From contig NZ_LNYO01000024.1 in the NCBI RefSeq assembly GCF_001467895.1, positions 377,760 to 421,091 on the forward strand: a DNA stretch of 43,332 nt. Reading direction: 5' to 3'. The translations under genes were made by a program, and so were the position numbers. This document shows positions 35,201-42,986 of this stretch, in pieces. This stretch comes from Legionella nautarum. Lineage in GTDB: Bacteria; Pseudomonadota; Gammaproteobacteria; Legionellales; Legionellaceae. The notes below the pieces were generated by a model that saw nothing but the letters and a program-made list of their open reading frames with translations, did no database searches and was not told the origin of the DNA. Each line of letters opens with the position of its first letter. Position 1 is the stretch's first letter.

Positions 35201-36612
35201 AAGCGATTGGCTTTTTGATTAAGTTCGTTATAGGTGAGTTTAACTCCCTCAAATACCAATGCCGTTCTTTCCGGTGTTTTTTCGACTTGCTCTTCGAAGA
35301 GATCGGGAAGCGTTTTTCCTTGAGGAAAAGATTGTAAAGTCTGATTAAACTCAGACAAAATCAACTTCTTTTCTCGCTCAAAAGTTAAATCAAAGGTTAA
35401 ACATGGAAGTTCTGGATTACCTAATAATTTATTACAATAATTAAAAAACCGAGGAAGGAGGGTTGATGTGACACAAGCTGGGAATAAATCTGAAAAAATA
35501 TCTAGGCTGAATATCAATGAATCCTCTTCCTCTTTGTATTTGATGCTTAAATTTGAATTCGCAATTTGAGGATAAGCTTTACTTGGGAACGACTTGTCAT
35601 CCATAAAGATATTTCCTGGTTTAGCAAAATTCGAACTTGCAAAACTCGAGATAGGTGCAAAATGAACTCGGTTTCTTAGCTCAATCTGCGAAAGCAATTT
35701 GTAAAAGGGCAGTTTCGCTTTTAACCCTTTAATCAGGGATAAATAAGTTTCCTGGGGTCTAAGTCTCAACGGCAAAACAATTAAATTAATAAAACAACCA
35801 GGGATAGATTTATCGATGCGAATATTAACTGGATAATTCACTAACACATTGTTTTGATTGCTAAGTTTAGCTATAAAAGTACTCCAAGCTAACAACAACA
35901 AATTAAAAATACTCAGATTAGTGTTCTTACTTGCATTCGTTAATTTTTGCTTTAAATCTTGCGGTAGAACTTGAGTAAAATATAAAAGCTCAGACTTGAC
36001 ATTCGAATGTTGATATTCAATATGATTAGCGATATCAGCCACTTCCTGAAGATAGGATTCTAAATCAGGATGCTCAATCCCTTCTTGCAACGATAACTCA
36101 TTTTTTACCCTTGATAGATAAGTTTCGGCATTTTCACAAACAATAGGTTGACCTGCGATTAATTGATTTAAATCATTAATAAATTGTTTAAGGCTAAAAC
36201 CATCCATCAGAATATGATGAATATTAAAAAAAGCAAGGTAACTCTCATCTTCATTTATTTTGATTAGGTTCAAACGAATCGCTGAATATTTTCCGAAATC
36301 ATGAGGCTCATTAGTTAGTGTTTTTTCAAGCTTATCAAGATCAGCAATTGTCGATGAAAAAAAATGAATGTTAGCCGGTAAATCACTATGGATACGTGCA
36401 ACTACTGTATCAGCTTCAAGGGTAAACGTTTGCCTTAAATACGCCTGCGATTTGATTAGCTTTTGCAACATTTCTATCAATACATTGACTTGACTTTCAC
36501 TGGTTAAATGATAGGAAAAACATAAGTTATAGCGGTTATTGGCATTATTTGTTTGGTTCTGTTCCGCTAAATAAAAGGGTAATAAGCTATTGGGCGCATG
36601 ATATTTTCTCAT
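32242..36612 (-). CDS. Single-module non-ribosomal peptide synthetase, C-A-T-R, 1456 aa
   Basis: A condensation domain (about 10-420) has the intact active site HHILMDG (His132 to Gly138). The adenylation domain (about 450-935) has YTSGTTGKPKG around Thr600, YYGPTEAS, YKTGDLVRW, KIRGYRIELGE and NGKLDR. The carrier has GGNSI with Ser995 for phosphopantetheine. The terminal reductase (from about 1085) has LLTGATGFLG and the Tyr1253/Lys1257 pair (YVKTK) for NADPH-dependent release. The predicted product is an N-acylated or otherwise condensed amino aldehyde, possibly reduced on to an alcohol. I moved the start from 36708 to the ATG at 36612, which has AGGGG upstream and begins where condensation domains usually start. 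It is first of a likely three-gene unit with the kinase and the dehydrogenase. The partner acyl donor and the phosphopantetheinyl transferase must be elsewhere. Confidence 0.95.
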   Translation of the reverse strand: MRKYHAPNSLLPFYLAEQNQTNNANNRYNLCFSYHLTSESQVNVLIEMLQKLIKSQAYLRQTFTLEADTVVARIHSDLPANIHFFSSTIADLDKLEKTLTNEPHDFGKYSAIRLNLIKINEDESYLAFFNIHHILMDGFSLKQFINDLNQLIAGQPIVCENAETYLSRVKNELSLQEGIEHPDLESYLQEVADIANHIEYQHSNVKSELLYFTQVLPQDLKQKLTNASKNTNLSIFNLLLLAWSTFIAKLSNQNNVLVNYPVNIRIDKSIPGCFINLIVLPLRLRPQETYLSLIKGLKAKLPFYKLLSQIELRNRVHFAPISSFASSNFAKPGNIFMDDKSFPSKAYPQIANSNLSIKYKEEEDSLIFSLDIFSDLFPACVTSTLLPRFFNYCNKLLGNPELPCLTFDLTFEREKKLILSEFNQTLQSFPQGKTLPDLFEEQVEKTPERTALVFEGVKLTYNELNQKANRLAHYLSDHYHVKPDDLIALLLERNEYILIAILAILKTGGAYVPLDLSYPSERIEYILEDTEVKMVLTNEIHRDKFLPLLDYSDYEYQTAPNRVDIIAIDSQKIQDELNEFEITNVITADTSANLAYVIYTSGTTGKPKGVMIEHKNVINTLCALDKVYQKKEDADEPLKITAFTSYAFDVSVSEFFVPLLRGDELHLLSSTLRRDILATSKYLYDNKINYVYLPPVLLANLPRIKYPDLLAIIYAGEPCDKETAHYWSNKIKLFNYYGPTEASIYATGKQIEVDEVNLIGKPIANTTAYVLNAEKQLLPIGIAGELYLGGQGLAKGYLNNRELTAERFISNPFQTEEEKIQGINSRLYKTGDLVRWTPEGNLEYLGRNDFQVKIRGYRIELGEIENALINYPDIDQVVVLVRNLATQEEATSHKILVAYYVAKEKINQQNLEAHLALHLPDYMHPMALMHLTEFPVTANGKLDRNALPMPELMVADNYIPPTNNKEKNVCDSFAKVLGLSKVGIEDDFFKIGGNSIMAISLVAKLQVNFNITVMDIFNLKTPKKIAKNIPFIKDNLKHHLEKIRADYQSKTLLIDDETHFQEKLDYYFESIHQFELPSLKNPISHVLLTGATGFLGANLLNSLLTTTDYSLFLLVRATSDEEAFERVSKKYEYYFDSSLHHFHNKRLFVYAGDIEKKDLGISKEIYQTLVTQVDSIIHSAALTKHYGIYDTFYLANVQATIHLLELSKLTELKYFHYISTTSVLNEGYVPNCGHYVFTEEDEGDNLEDRSNIYVKTKYEGEKIVIKYRKHGVISNIYRVGNLAFMFSNQKAQENSSENGFFTRLCCLIDLKMISPEIGIEEISPADLTAQAIVKLFDHAGLDNKTFHVFNPTTCDLSAILSEEGSFNVEQVPIEQFITIIINLLDNPDHHQSIELFLLHRRWLNEQHDYSTSFRILQDKTQAILKKLGFEWPRLNKDIVSNYLKKEIQRAKESKDS

Positions 36613-37277
36613 AATGCCCCTACCCTCTTTGCATAAAAACATCGATTGGGGGGAAAATAGCTTCCTAATGAATAAATAATTATTGCTATTTTTATTCTTG
36701 ACATACAAAACCTGATAATCGGCGATATTCCAATTATAGTTTAATTGTCGATCAGGAAAAATAAATTTTGGCCATTCTTGGTTTGGATTTTACGCTAGAC
36801 AAATAAGAATAGGAAGTTACACAAGCGCACTCAGCAATAACTCTTTTATTATCAATAAGTTTTCTAAAATCAACGGAGCCCCGTTATTGAGAACGATTCC
36901 ATCCATTCTCGGAGCTCTTTAGGCTATAAGATAAATAAACAGGTTAGTCTTGACAGGAGTTATACCCATGTTTTTTTAATCCTGCTGAGCTAGCAACTGA
37001 AACAACTATTCAGATTCACGGCGTAAATTAAGATTCCAGCGATTTTGTTTCTTTGAAATTAACTTATTCTATCTAACTTCAAAGCGCTAAATCGCCATGC
37101 TTAAAAGGCAATTGGATCTTTAATTTCGTTGCAGCCATTTTCTTTAAATCATACACTAGACAAAAACAGCTAATTACTGCGCAGCAATAACCCAATAAAT
37201 ACAAATAGAAATTATTTTAAACTACGCTTTAGTGTTGCAGCACAAGCCATTTATACAGACGATTAGGTAAGTAGATA
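36613..37277. other. 665-base divergent intergenic region upstream of the NRPS and cvfB-like genes
   Basis: No gene is evident. A TATAAT on the minus strand at 36733-36738 could serve the NRPS unit, with a leader of about 120 bases; the -35 is poor. Two similar blocks (listed separately) lie inside. A short minus-strand frame (MAATKLKIQLPF...) near 37130 is too small to call. The length of the region suggests regulatory content or a lost gene. Confidence 0.4.
36791..37193 (+). repeat. Imperfect direct repeat, two copies
   Basis: Copy one (36791-36843) begins TACGCTAGACAAA and ends CAGCAATAACTC. Copy two (37152-37193) begins TACACTAGACAAA and ends CAGCAATAACCC. The outer blocks differ by one base each, and the middle differs by an 11-base length change. 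The copies are about 360 bases apart in the same orientation. They could be an old duplication or paired binding sites between the divergent NRPS and cvfB-like promoters. Confidence 0.45.
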
Positions 37278-38105
37278 ATGATTAAAATAGGTAAATATAA
37301 TACGTTAAGAGTCATAAAAGAGGTACCGTTTGGTATCTATTTAGATGGCGATGATTTTGGTGAAATCTTATTACCCAAAAAATTTGTGCCCAAAGGGGTA
37401 ACGATTGATGACAACGTAAAGGTTTTTATCTACTTTGATTCGGAAGATAAAATCATCGCAACAACCCAGTATCCTTTTGCTCAATTAGGTGACTGTGCTT
37501 TTTTAAAAGTCATTGATGTCAATCCTATCGGCGCATTTCTCAATTGGGGTTTAGAGAAAGATTTATTAGTTCCCCGTGCAGAACAACAACGCCCTATGGA
37601 GAAAAATAAATCCTATCTCGTCTACCTGAAACAAGATAATCAAAATCGGATCATTGCCAGTTCTAAACTCGATTATTTCTTAGATAAGTCCCAACCCCAT
37701 TTTAAGCCTGGAGAAGAGGTAAATCTTTTAATCGCAGAATCTTCCCCCTTAGGAAATAAAGTCATTATTAATAATAAATACTGGGGATTGGTTCACGCAG
37801 CAGATATTTTTCAACAGCTCCATTATGGGGCAAAAATGCGAGGCTACATTAAAACGATCCGGGAGGATGGCAAAATAGATGTGGTGTTAAGAAAAGTAGG
37901 GCAAGATCGAATTTATGAACTAGCAACACGAATACTTAAGGAGCTGCAGGATGCGGGTGGCTTTTTGCCCTTGCACGATAAGAGCCCGGCTCATGATATT
38001 GAACGAAGATTCGGTGAAAGCAAGAAAGGTTTCAAGGCTGCGATTGGTCATCTTTATAAACATAATAAAATTGATATCGAAGAAAATGGTATTCGTTTAC
38101 GATGA
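37278..38105 (+). CDS. S1-like RNA-binding protein of the CvfB/YitL family, 275 aa
   Basis: CvfB proteins have three S1-type RNA-binding barrels and a C-terminal winged helix; in other bacteria they affect gene expression after transcription. Here the first barrel is GKYNTLRVIKEVPFGIYLDG, the second follows LGDCAFLKVIDVNPIGAFLNWG with LLVP, a third follows FKPGEEVNLLIAESSPLGNK with WGLVHAADIF, and the winged-helix tail holds DIERRFGESKKGFKAAIGHLYK. The length matches the family. The start has a TAGGTAAG site. It is a cytoplasmic housekeeping-type gene, alone on its strand here. Confidence 0.93.
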   Translation: MIKIGKYNTLRVIKEVPFGIYLDGDDFGEILLPKKFVPKGVTIDDNVKVFIYFDSEDKIIATTQYPFAQLGDCAFLKVIDVNPIGAFLNWGLEKDLLVPRAEQQRPMEKNKSYLVYLKQDNQNRIIASSKLDYFLDKSQPHFKPGEEVNLLIAESSPLGNKVIINNKYWGLVHAADIFQQLHYGAKMRGYIKTIREDGKIDVVLRKVGQDRIYELATRILKELQDAGGFLPLHDKSPAHDIERRFGESKKGFKAAIGHLYKHNKIDIEENGIRLR

Positions 38106-38321
38106 ATATAATGTGAGCCTGAAGTTATTGCCTGCTGGTTGGAATATCACCTCACGCTAGAAGCAGAGTATGCGGTTTCAATGACAGTAGAACCTCCACA
38201 CCTCACCGGGATACGCCCCATTTAGCCGGTAGTTAATAAGTGTTTATTGATATCTTGATTACCTATTTAAAGACAAGACATTCTAGTTCCTTATTCTTAG
38301 ATATTTTTCGCTAAATATCTG

Positions 38322-38600
38322 ATGGTTACAATCGCCAACCTTCGACAGGCGGCAGCAATAGACTTCTATTTTAGTTCAGATTATACTTCACGGGTTTCTA
38401 AAGGATTCTGACAACTCATTAATCGCATAAATGTGGATAACGCTAATAAACAGAAAAAATATGGCTTGAAACGCTTAATCAAGGAATCTTCTACCTCCAA
38501 TGATCTGGGGGGCAATATCCAAGATGCATTCTTGGTTTTCACGCCCAACGATTGTGAGGCGAGTGATTATTCCGTAATTACACCGAGTTTTGCACTTTGA
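38322..38600 (+). pseudogene. Decayed reading frame with one in-frame stop
   Basis: One frame runs from MVTIANLRQAAAIDFYF to a TGA at 38409-38411 and then continues QLINRINVDNANKQKKYGL and onward to a stop at 38598-38600. Read through the TGA it gives about 92 residues of ordinary composition. The second part could also start at GTG 38433 (55 codons), but no ribosome binding site is seen. I cannot name a family. The rest of 38106-38627 shows a short hairpin (AGATATTT / AAATATCT, 38299-38320) and a G+C-rich patch near 38190-38225, neither of which I can explain. Confidence 0.3.
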
Positions 38601-38627
38601 ACAATAAAATGCACAATAAGGATTTGT

Positions 38628-40886
38628 ATGGTTCTTACACCGAAATTTGAGCAAAATTCACCACCTCCTCTTAAGCAAAAAAAAGACTCTTATGGATGGT
38701 TTTTGTTATTACTGACATTATCATTAGTGATTATTGCACTTTGGCTTCCCTTCGGATTTGGTTTAACTGCTTTATTAGAAGAATGGGGCGTTCTAGGTAG
38801 TTACACTACTCACGGCTTATTTTTTATTGTTGATCCATCGAGTCCAAGTCGATGGGCTATTCACGCATCACGTCCGCTCACCGTGTTTTCTCATGCGTTT
38901 GCTTACTATTTAGATGCTAATTCCTTTGATTATTGGCATGCCCTATCAATACTGTGTTTATTAATTAAAGGATTTGCATTCGGCTACTTAATTAAGCAAA
39001 TTACTCACTCTTTTCAATGGGCCTTGTTAGCCGGGATTCTTGTCATTGTCTATCCTGCTGATACTATGCAAATGGCTTTACGGGGCCTTCATATCAATTT
39101 GGCTCTTTCATTAGTCCTTTTAGCCAGTTGTTTTTTTATAAAAGGTTCTGAAATAAAGCAGTCCTTGATTAGCTATTTAATTTTTTGCACACTAGCTGCA
39201 GGATTAATGTTTGCTGCTATAAATATGTATGAGGCAGCAATTCCTCTTTTGCTATTTCCTTTTTTAATTATATACATCAAAGAGGGATTCCAAAGTTCCT
39301 GTCAACATTTGTGGGGCCGGAAAATACTAGTTATTAGCTGGATTGCTAGTCTTTTAGTCTATTTGCTTTATCTGCATAGTATCAATTCTAAAATCAACAC
39401 CTATCAAATTAACCTGATTGGTGGCAGAGGGTTTTGGGAATTTCTTATACAGACACCCTTTTCAAAATTGTTTTCAGTAGGTGCTTTACGCGCGTTATTA
39501 GGGGGATGGGTTGACGCTTTTGGCATGTTTTTTAAAGAGTTTGGCGCTTATGGTTACCTCTACCTTTTCTTAATTGTTAGCTTTATTTATAGTTTTGTCT
39601 TGTTAGCTAAATCGGTTTCACAAAAAAATAGCGAAGATATCAACTTTAGGATTAGGGAATTATTGCGCCTTGGTATGGCTGGTTTTGTATTATTACTTGC
39701 TGGATATTCCCCTTTTCTCCTTTTACCAAGCCACATGGCAACAACCCAACGGACCTTCTTATTTGCCTCCCCGGGTGCAGCTATGGTTTGGTTAGCCTTT
39801 TTAATGTTAATTGCATATCGAGCAAGAAAAACAGCTCTTTTCCTCGGTTTTATATTAGTTCTTGTTGGTTCAGCTGCACAATTGCATCAGTTCCATCATT
39901 ATTCGCAAATTTCTACCACTCAGCGAACCTTGTTAAAAGCTATCGTTGAAAACTTTGATGGTGAACCTAAGGACAAGACCTTACTTATAATAGATAAAAC
40001 TAACCAGCTCAATTATGTCTGGATGCTACTAATACCTAATCTACAAGGTGCATTGTCTTATTTTTATAACCATCAGATTAACCCAATTATGGTCTGTCGT
40101 TATCCCGGAAATAGTTGGCAGCTATATGCTGCAAAGCCTGGGACCTGTATTGAGCAAGAAAACAGTTGGTCATTTTTATCCGCGAAGGAGAATGAAGATA
40201 AAGAAACTCAACCAGAGAAAACACTGCTCAAAAAGGATTTAGTTGTTTTAACTATCGAGCCAGATGGAAAGGTGATTGCAGATCCTGCATTAGAAGGCTA
40301 CCGGCATAATTTATATCAGGGACAAAATGAAACTTCTCTGCGCTTTCGAAATATTTTGACTGAAAAAACCTGGCTTTCCCATTTTAGCTGGATATGGAAA
40401 AGACCTGCCTCCGACAGATTCCAATGGAGCTTTGGGAATTGGTGGGGGCTAGAAAATCCCATTCCTGGAAATGGTTGGCAAGAGGCTGAATGGCTGGTTA
40501 ACAATTTCCAACACAAAGCCCTCTCATGGAAAATAGCAAAAGAAGCCAACTTACAATTCAGCTTAATCCCTAGCGCGGATTTTTATCAATTACGCATCCG
40601 GTTAGTGAATATTGTTAACGAAAGAGTTCGTAACAGCCTCCAAATTCGCATTAATGATCATGAGGTCCCATTTCGCTGGTTAGACCCTAAGTTTGAGACT
40701 GATATCCCAAGTAGCATAGAGTTAATAGCAACTGTCCCACGTAAAGATTTATTCTCTGGTATTAACTCTATAGTTTTCAGATCCGATACGGTTAAAGAAT
40801 ATTATGGATTATCTTTTCAGTTAGCTTCAATTAAGTTATTGCCTAAGTCTTTAAATAGCTTGAACTCTGACAAAGACAAAACCTAA
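38628..40886 (+). CDS. Polytopic membrane protein with C-terminal beta domain, probable glycan-modification function, 752 aa
   Basis: After a short cytoplasmic N-terminus the first helix is WFLLLLTLSLVIIALWLPFG. Roughly ten hydrophobic segments follow up to about residue 430, then about 320 soluble residues. The soluble part ends in a Trp-rich, beta-like stretch (WSFGNWWGLENPIPGNGWQE and beyond) that resembles a carbohydrate-contacting sandwich. The overall plan, many helices then a soluble beta domain, is that of GT-C-like glycosyl transfer or O-antigen/LPS modifying proteins, but I recognise no named family. The start has AAGGA six bases before the ATG. The glycosyltransferase gene follows nine bases later, so the two are co-transcribed. 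Confidence 0.85.
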   Translation: MVLTPKFEQNSPPPLKQKKDSYGWFLLLLTLSLVIIALWLPFGFGLTALLEEWGVLGSYTTHGLFFIVDPSSPSRWAIHASRPLTVFSHAFAYYLDANSFDYWHALSILCLLIKGFAFGYLIKQITHSFQWALLAGILVIVYPADTMQMALRGLHINLALSLVLLASCFFIKGSEIKQSLISYLIFCTLAAGLMFAAINMYEAAIPLLLFPFLIIYIKEGFQSSCQHLWGRKILVISWIASLLVYLLYLHSINSKINTYQINLIGGRGFWEFLIQTPFSKLFSVGALRALLGGWVDAFGMFFKEFGAYGYLYLFLIVSFIYSFVLLAKSVSQKNSEDINFRIRELLRLGMAGFVLLLAGYSPFLLLPSHMATTQRTFLFASPGAAMVWLAFLMLIAYRARKTALFLGFILVLVGSAAQLHQFHHYSQISTTQRTLLKAIVENFDGEPKDKTLLIIDKTNQLNYVWMLLIPNLQGALSYFYNHQINPIMVCRYPGNSWQLYAAKPGTCIEQENSWSFLSAKENEDKETQPEKTLLKKDLVVLTIEPDGKVIADPALEGYRHNLYQGQNETSLRFRNILTEKTWLSHFSWIWKRPASDRFQWSFGNWWGLENPIPGNGWQEAEWLVNNFQHKALSWKIAKEANLQFSLIPSADFYQLRIRLVNIVNERVRNSLQIRINDHEVPFRWLDPKFETDIPSSIELIATVPRKDLFSGINSIVFRSDTVKEYYGLSFQLASIKLLPKSLNSLNSDKDKT

Positions 40887-40895
40887 GGGGTAAAA

Positions 40896-42527
40896 ATGCG
40901 AAAAGGACAACGGATACTTTGGTTAATAAATCATAGAACTTTAATGCCTTATGAGGCCAAACTTCTTGTGCAGTTAGGATTCGAAGTATTTACACCCAAG
41001 GTTATTCCTAACGAATCATCTTTTAGGAGTGAACTAGTTGATTTTACTTATGATTCCAGTTTGACTATTCCCGCGCAGGTATTAGCTCGTTTAAACCATT
41101 TCAATTTCTATCAAGATGAATGGCCAAGTGATATCGTAGCTATGGTTAATCGATATTTCGGTACTGTTTTCACTATTCCCTATTCTGTTCAATTCAAAGA
41201 AGTTGTAAGAAAATTTAAAGGCCAAGTCCTGTTTCGAGTTTTTGGACTTGATAATAGCCAAAACTATTGGAATATTCTTCAAATATTATATGGTCCTGAG
41301 ATATACGTAGATATTTATGCGATTAGAGAGCGCTTTTGGTTTGCTCAAGCCTATGCTGAGTTGGCTGAAGTGGAACCACCTCTATTAGCCGAACGAGCCT
41401 TATTTCTACCCATTGGCCTTCCTGATTCTTTTAAAGTCAATGAAAACTTTCATACTGGCACAGATAATCGCATTTTATTCCTTTGCCCTAACTGTGTAAG
41501 TACTCCTTATTACGCGGCTGTCTATAAAAAATTTAAGGAAGAATTTGGAGACCTACCCCATGTGATCATTGGTGCTCAAGATACACCGGTTGATGATCCC
41601 AATGTTCTTGGGTTTATAAGCGATGAGGAGCTTTTGCGACTTTACCGAGAATGTGCCGTTTTATATTACCCTTCCAAAGAATTGCGTCATGTTCATTATT
41701 CTCCAATAGAAGCAGCAATCAACGGCATGCCTGTAGTTTACTATGCTGAGTCACTACTTGGTAGGATGACAGCTGAGATAAAACTAGGACGAGTGCAGTC
41801 TCAGCAAGAAGCTCGCTCATCCATTGAGAGGATTTTGGAGGGCGATCGAGAATATATTACTGAACTTCGAGCTGAACAACGAACTCTTGTTCACAAGTTT
41901 TCTGATGAATATTGTACTCCTATATGGAAAGAGGGTCTCTTTAACAGCGGTTATAGCAAGGCAATTAAAAAAGATGCGTCTATCCTATTATTTATCTGGC
42001 GAAAGCTTAAGAAAAGCCTAATAAAATCAATCAAAAATGCAATTTCAGTGTTCTTCCCCTTACAACCCTTGATAATACCGCCTGAACTCCTGCCAAAGGC
42101 TGAGAACAATAATGCAATTGAAGATGGGATAGACTTTTCAGAATTTACTTACCCTACCTCGGTACTTGAAATTAGAGGGCTATCTAATATTAACGACGCT
42201 AGCGGCCGATGGAGTATAGGTCCTTTAATCTCAATTAAATTTTCCAGATTATTACCGAAGCAATTCAAATTAATTATTGAAGGCGGTGGTTATGGCCCTA
42301 ATATTGGAGAACCCATTAAGATTAAAATTGGAAAATTAGAACAAACTTTTAAATTTTTGCAGCCCCCTAAGCTTGAGAAGAACGAAAAAATAATTTTACA
42401 TTACTCATTACGGCGAAAGACTAATCTTATTGAGATAAAAGTACCAAAACCAATTTGTCCACCAAATGACAATCGTGAGATCGGCATTGCACTCTCCTAT
42501 TTGAAAGTTGAGCCTATTGGGAAATAA
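40896..42527 (+). CDS. GT-B-type glycosyltransferase with an extra C-terminal beta domain, 543 aa
   Basis: Residues 1-370 look like a GT-B enzyme. NRILFLCPNC opens the second Rossmann half, NVLGFISDEELLRLYRECAV is the usual strand-helix before the donor site, and YSPIEAAINGMPVVYY is the E-x(n)-G-x-P donor-binding signature. A basic, partly hydrophobic linker (about 365-395) could touch the membrane. From residue 413 a separate domain starts: FTYPTSVLEIRGLSN, DASGRWSIG, GGGYGPNIGEPI. The GRWS and GPNxG motifs recall a beta-sandwich found at the C-termini of other bacterial glycan-related membrane proteins. AAGGGG precedes the ATG. Coupling to the membrane protein upstream suggests a surface polysaccharide or glycolipid step. 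Donor and acceptor are unknown. Confidence 0.88.
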   Translation: MRKGQRILWLINHRTLMPYEAKLLVQLGFEVFTPKVIPNESSFRSELVDFTYDSSLTIPAQVLARLNHFNFYQDEWPSDIVAMVNRYFGTVFTIPYSVQFKEVVRKFKGQVLFRVFGLDNSQNYWNILQILYGPEIYVDIYAIRERFWFAQAYAELAEVEPPLLAERALFLPIGLPDSFKVNENFHTGTDNRILFLCPNCVSTPYYAAVYKKFKEEFGDLPHVIIGAQDTPVDDPNVLGFISDEELLRLYRECAVLYYPSKELRHVHYSPIEAAINGMPVVYYAESLLGRMTAEIKLGRVQSQQEARSSIERILEGDREYITELRAEQRTLVHKFSDEYCTPIWKEGLFNSGYSKAIKKDASILLFIWRKLKKSLIKSIKNAISVFFPLQPLIIPPELLPKAENNNAIEDGIDFSEFTYPTSVLEIRGLSNINDASGRWSIGPLISIKFSRLLPKQFKLIIEGGGYGPNIGEPIKIKIGKLEQTFKFLQPPKLEKNEKIILHYSLRRKTNLIEIKVPKPICPPNDNREIGIALSYLKVEPIGK

Positions 42528-42719
42528 CACTGCCACAGTTATGTCACAATTTGTAATGTACTGTATTACCAAACTATTTCAAAAACGGTAGAAAAGGACT
42601 TTGTTTTTACGATAATATATGCAAATTGATTACCTCCCAATAAAACGGGTAATCCCCCCGAAAAATAACTGATGTCAAAAGTAGAATTTTCTCATACCCT
42701 ATGCTGGAGGAGATTCTGC

Positions 42720-42986
42720 ATGAAACGATCAAAATATTCAGACAGCCAAATACTGTCGATACTAAAACAATATGAAAGCGGTACGCCTGTTTCGGAGATT
42801 TGCCGAGAATACGTTATTAGCGCGGCACTATTTTATAAATGGCGGTCTAAATATGGAGGAATGGACGCTTCAATGATGTCGCGTCTGAAAGAGCTAGAAG
42901 CAGAAAATAGTCGTCTTAAAAAGATGTACGCAGAAGAACGATTGAAAGCAGAAATTCTTAAAGAGGCCATTGAAAAAAAGTGGTAA
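42720..42986 (+). CDS. IS3-family transposase OrfA (helix-turn-helix), 88 aa
   Basis: This is the DNA-binding part of the transposase. It has the HTH stretch QILSILKQYESGTPVSEICR with FYKWRSKYGG, then a leucine-zipper-like helix (MSRLKELEAENSRLKKMYAE) for OrfA/OrfAB pairing. I place the start at ATG 42720, which has GGAGG nine bases upstream; an in-frame ATG at 42672 would add 16 unlikely residues. The frame is intact. Confidence 0.93.
   Translation: MKRSKYSDSQILSILKQYESGTPVSEICREYVISAALFYKWRSKYGGMDASMMSRLKELEAENSRLKKMYAEERLKAEILKEAIEKKW

Noticed and set aside
32242-36708. Longer form of the NRPS starting at 36708
   Set aside because: The 32 extra residues do not resemble a condensation domain, and the ATG at 36612 has a better ribosome binding site.
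42672-42719. N-terminal extension of OrfA
   Set aside because: It would run into the IS end sequence; the ATG at 42720 follows a GGAGG and matches the usual OrfA start.
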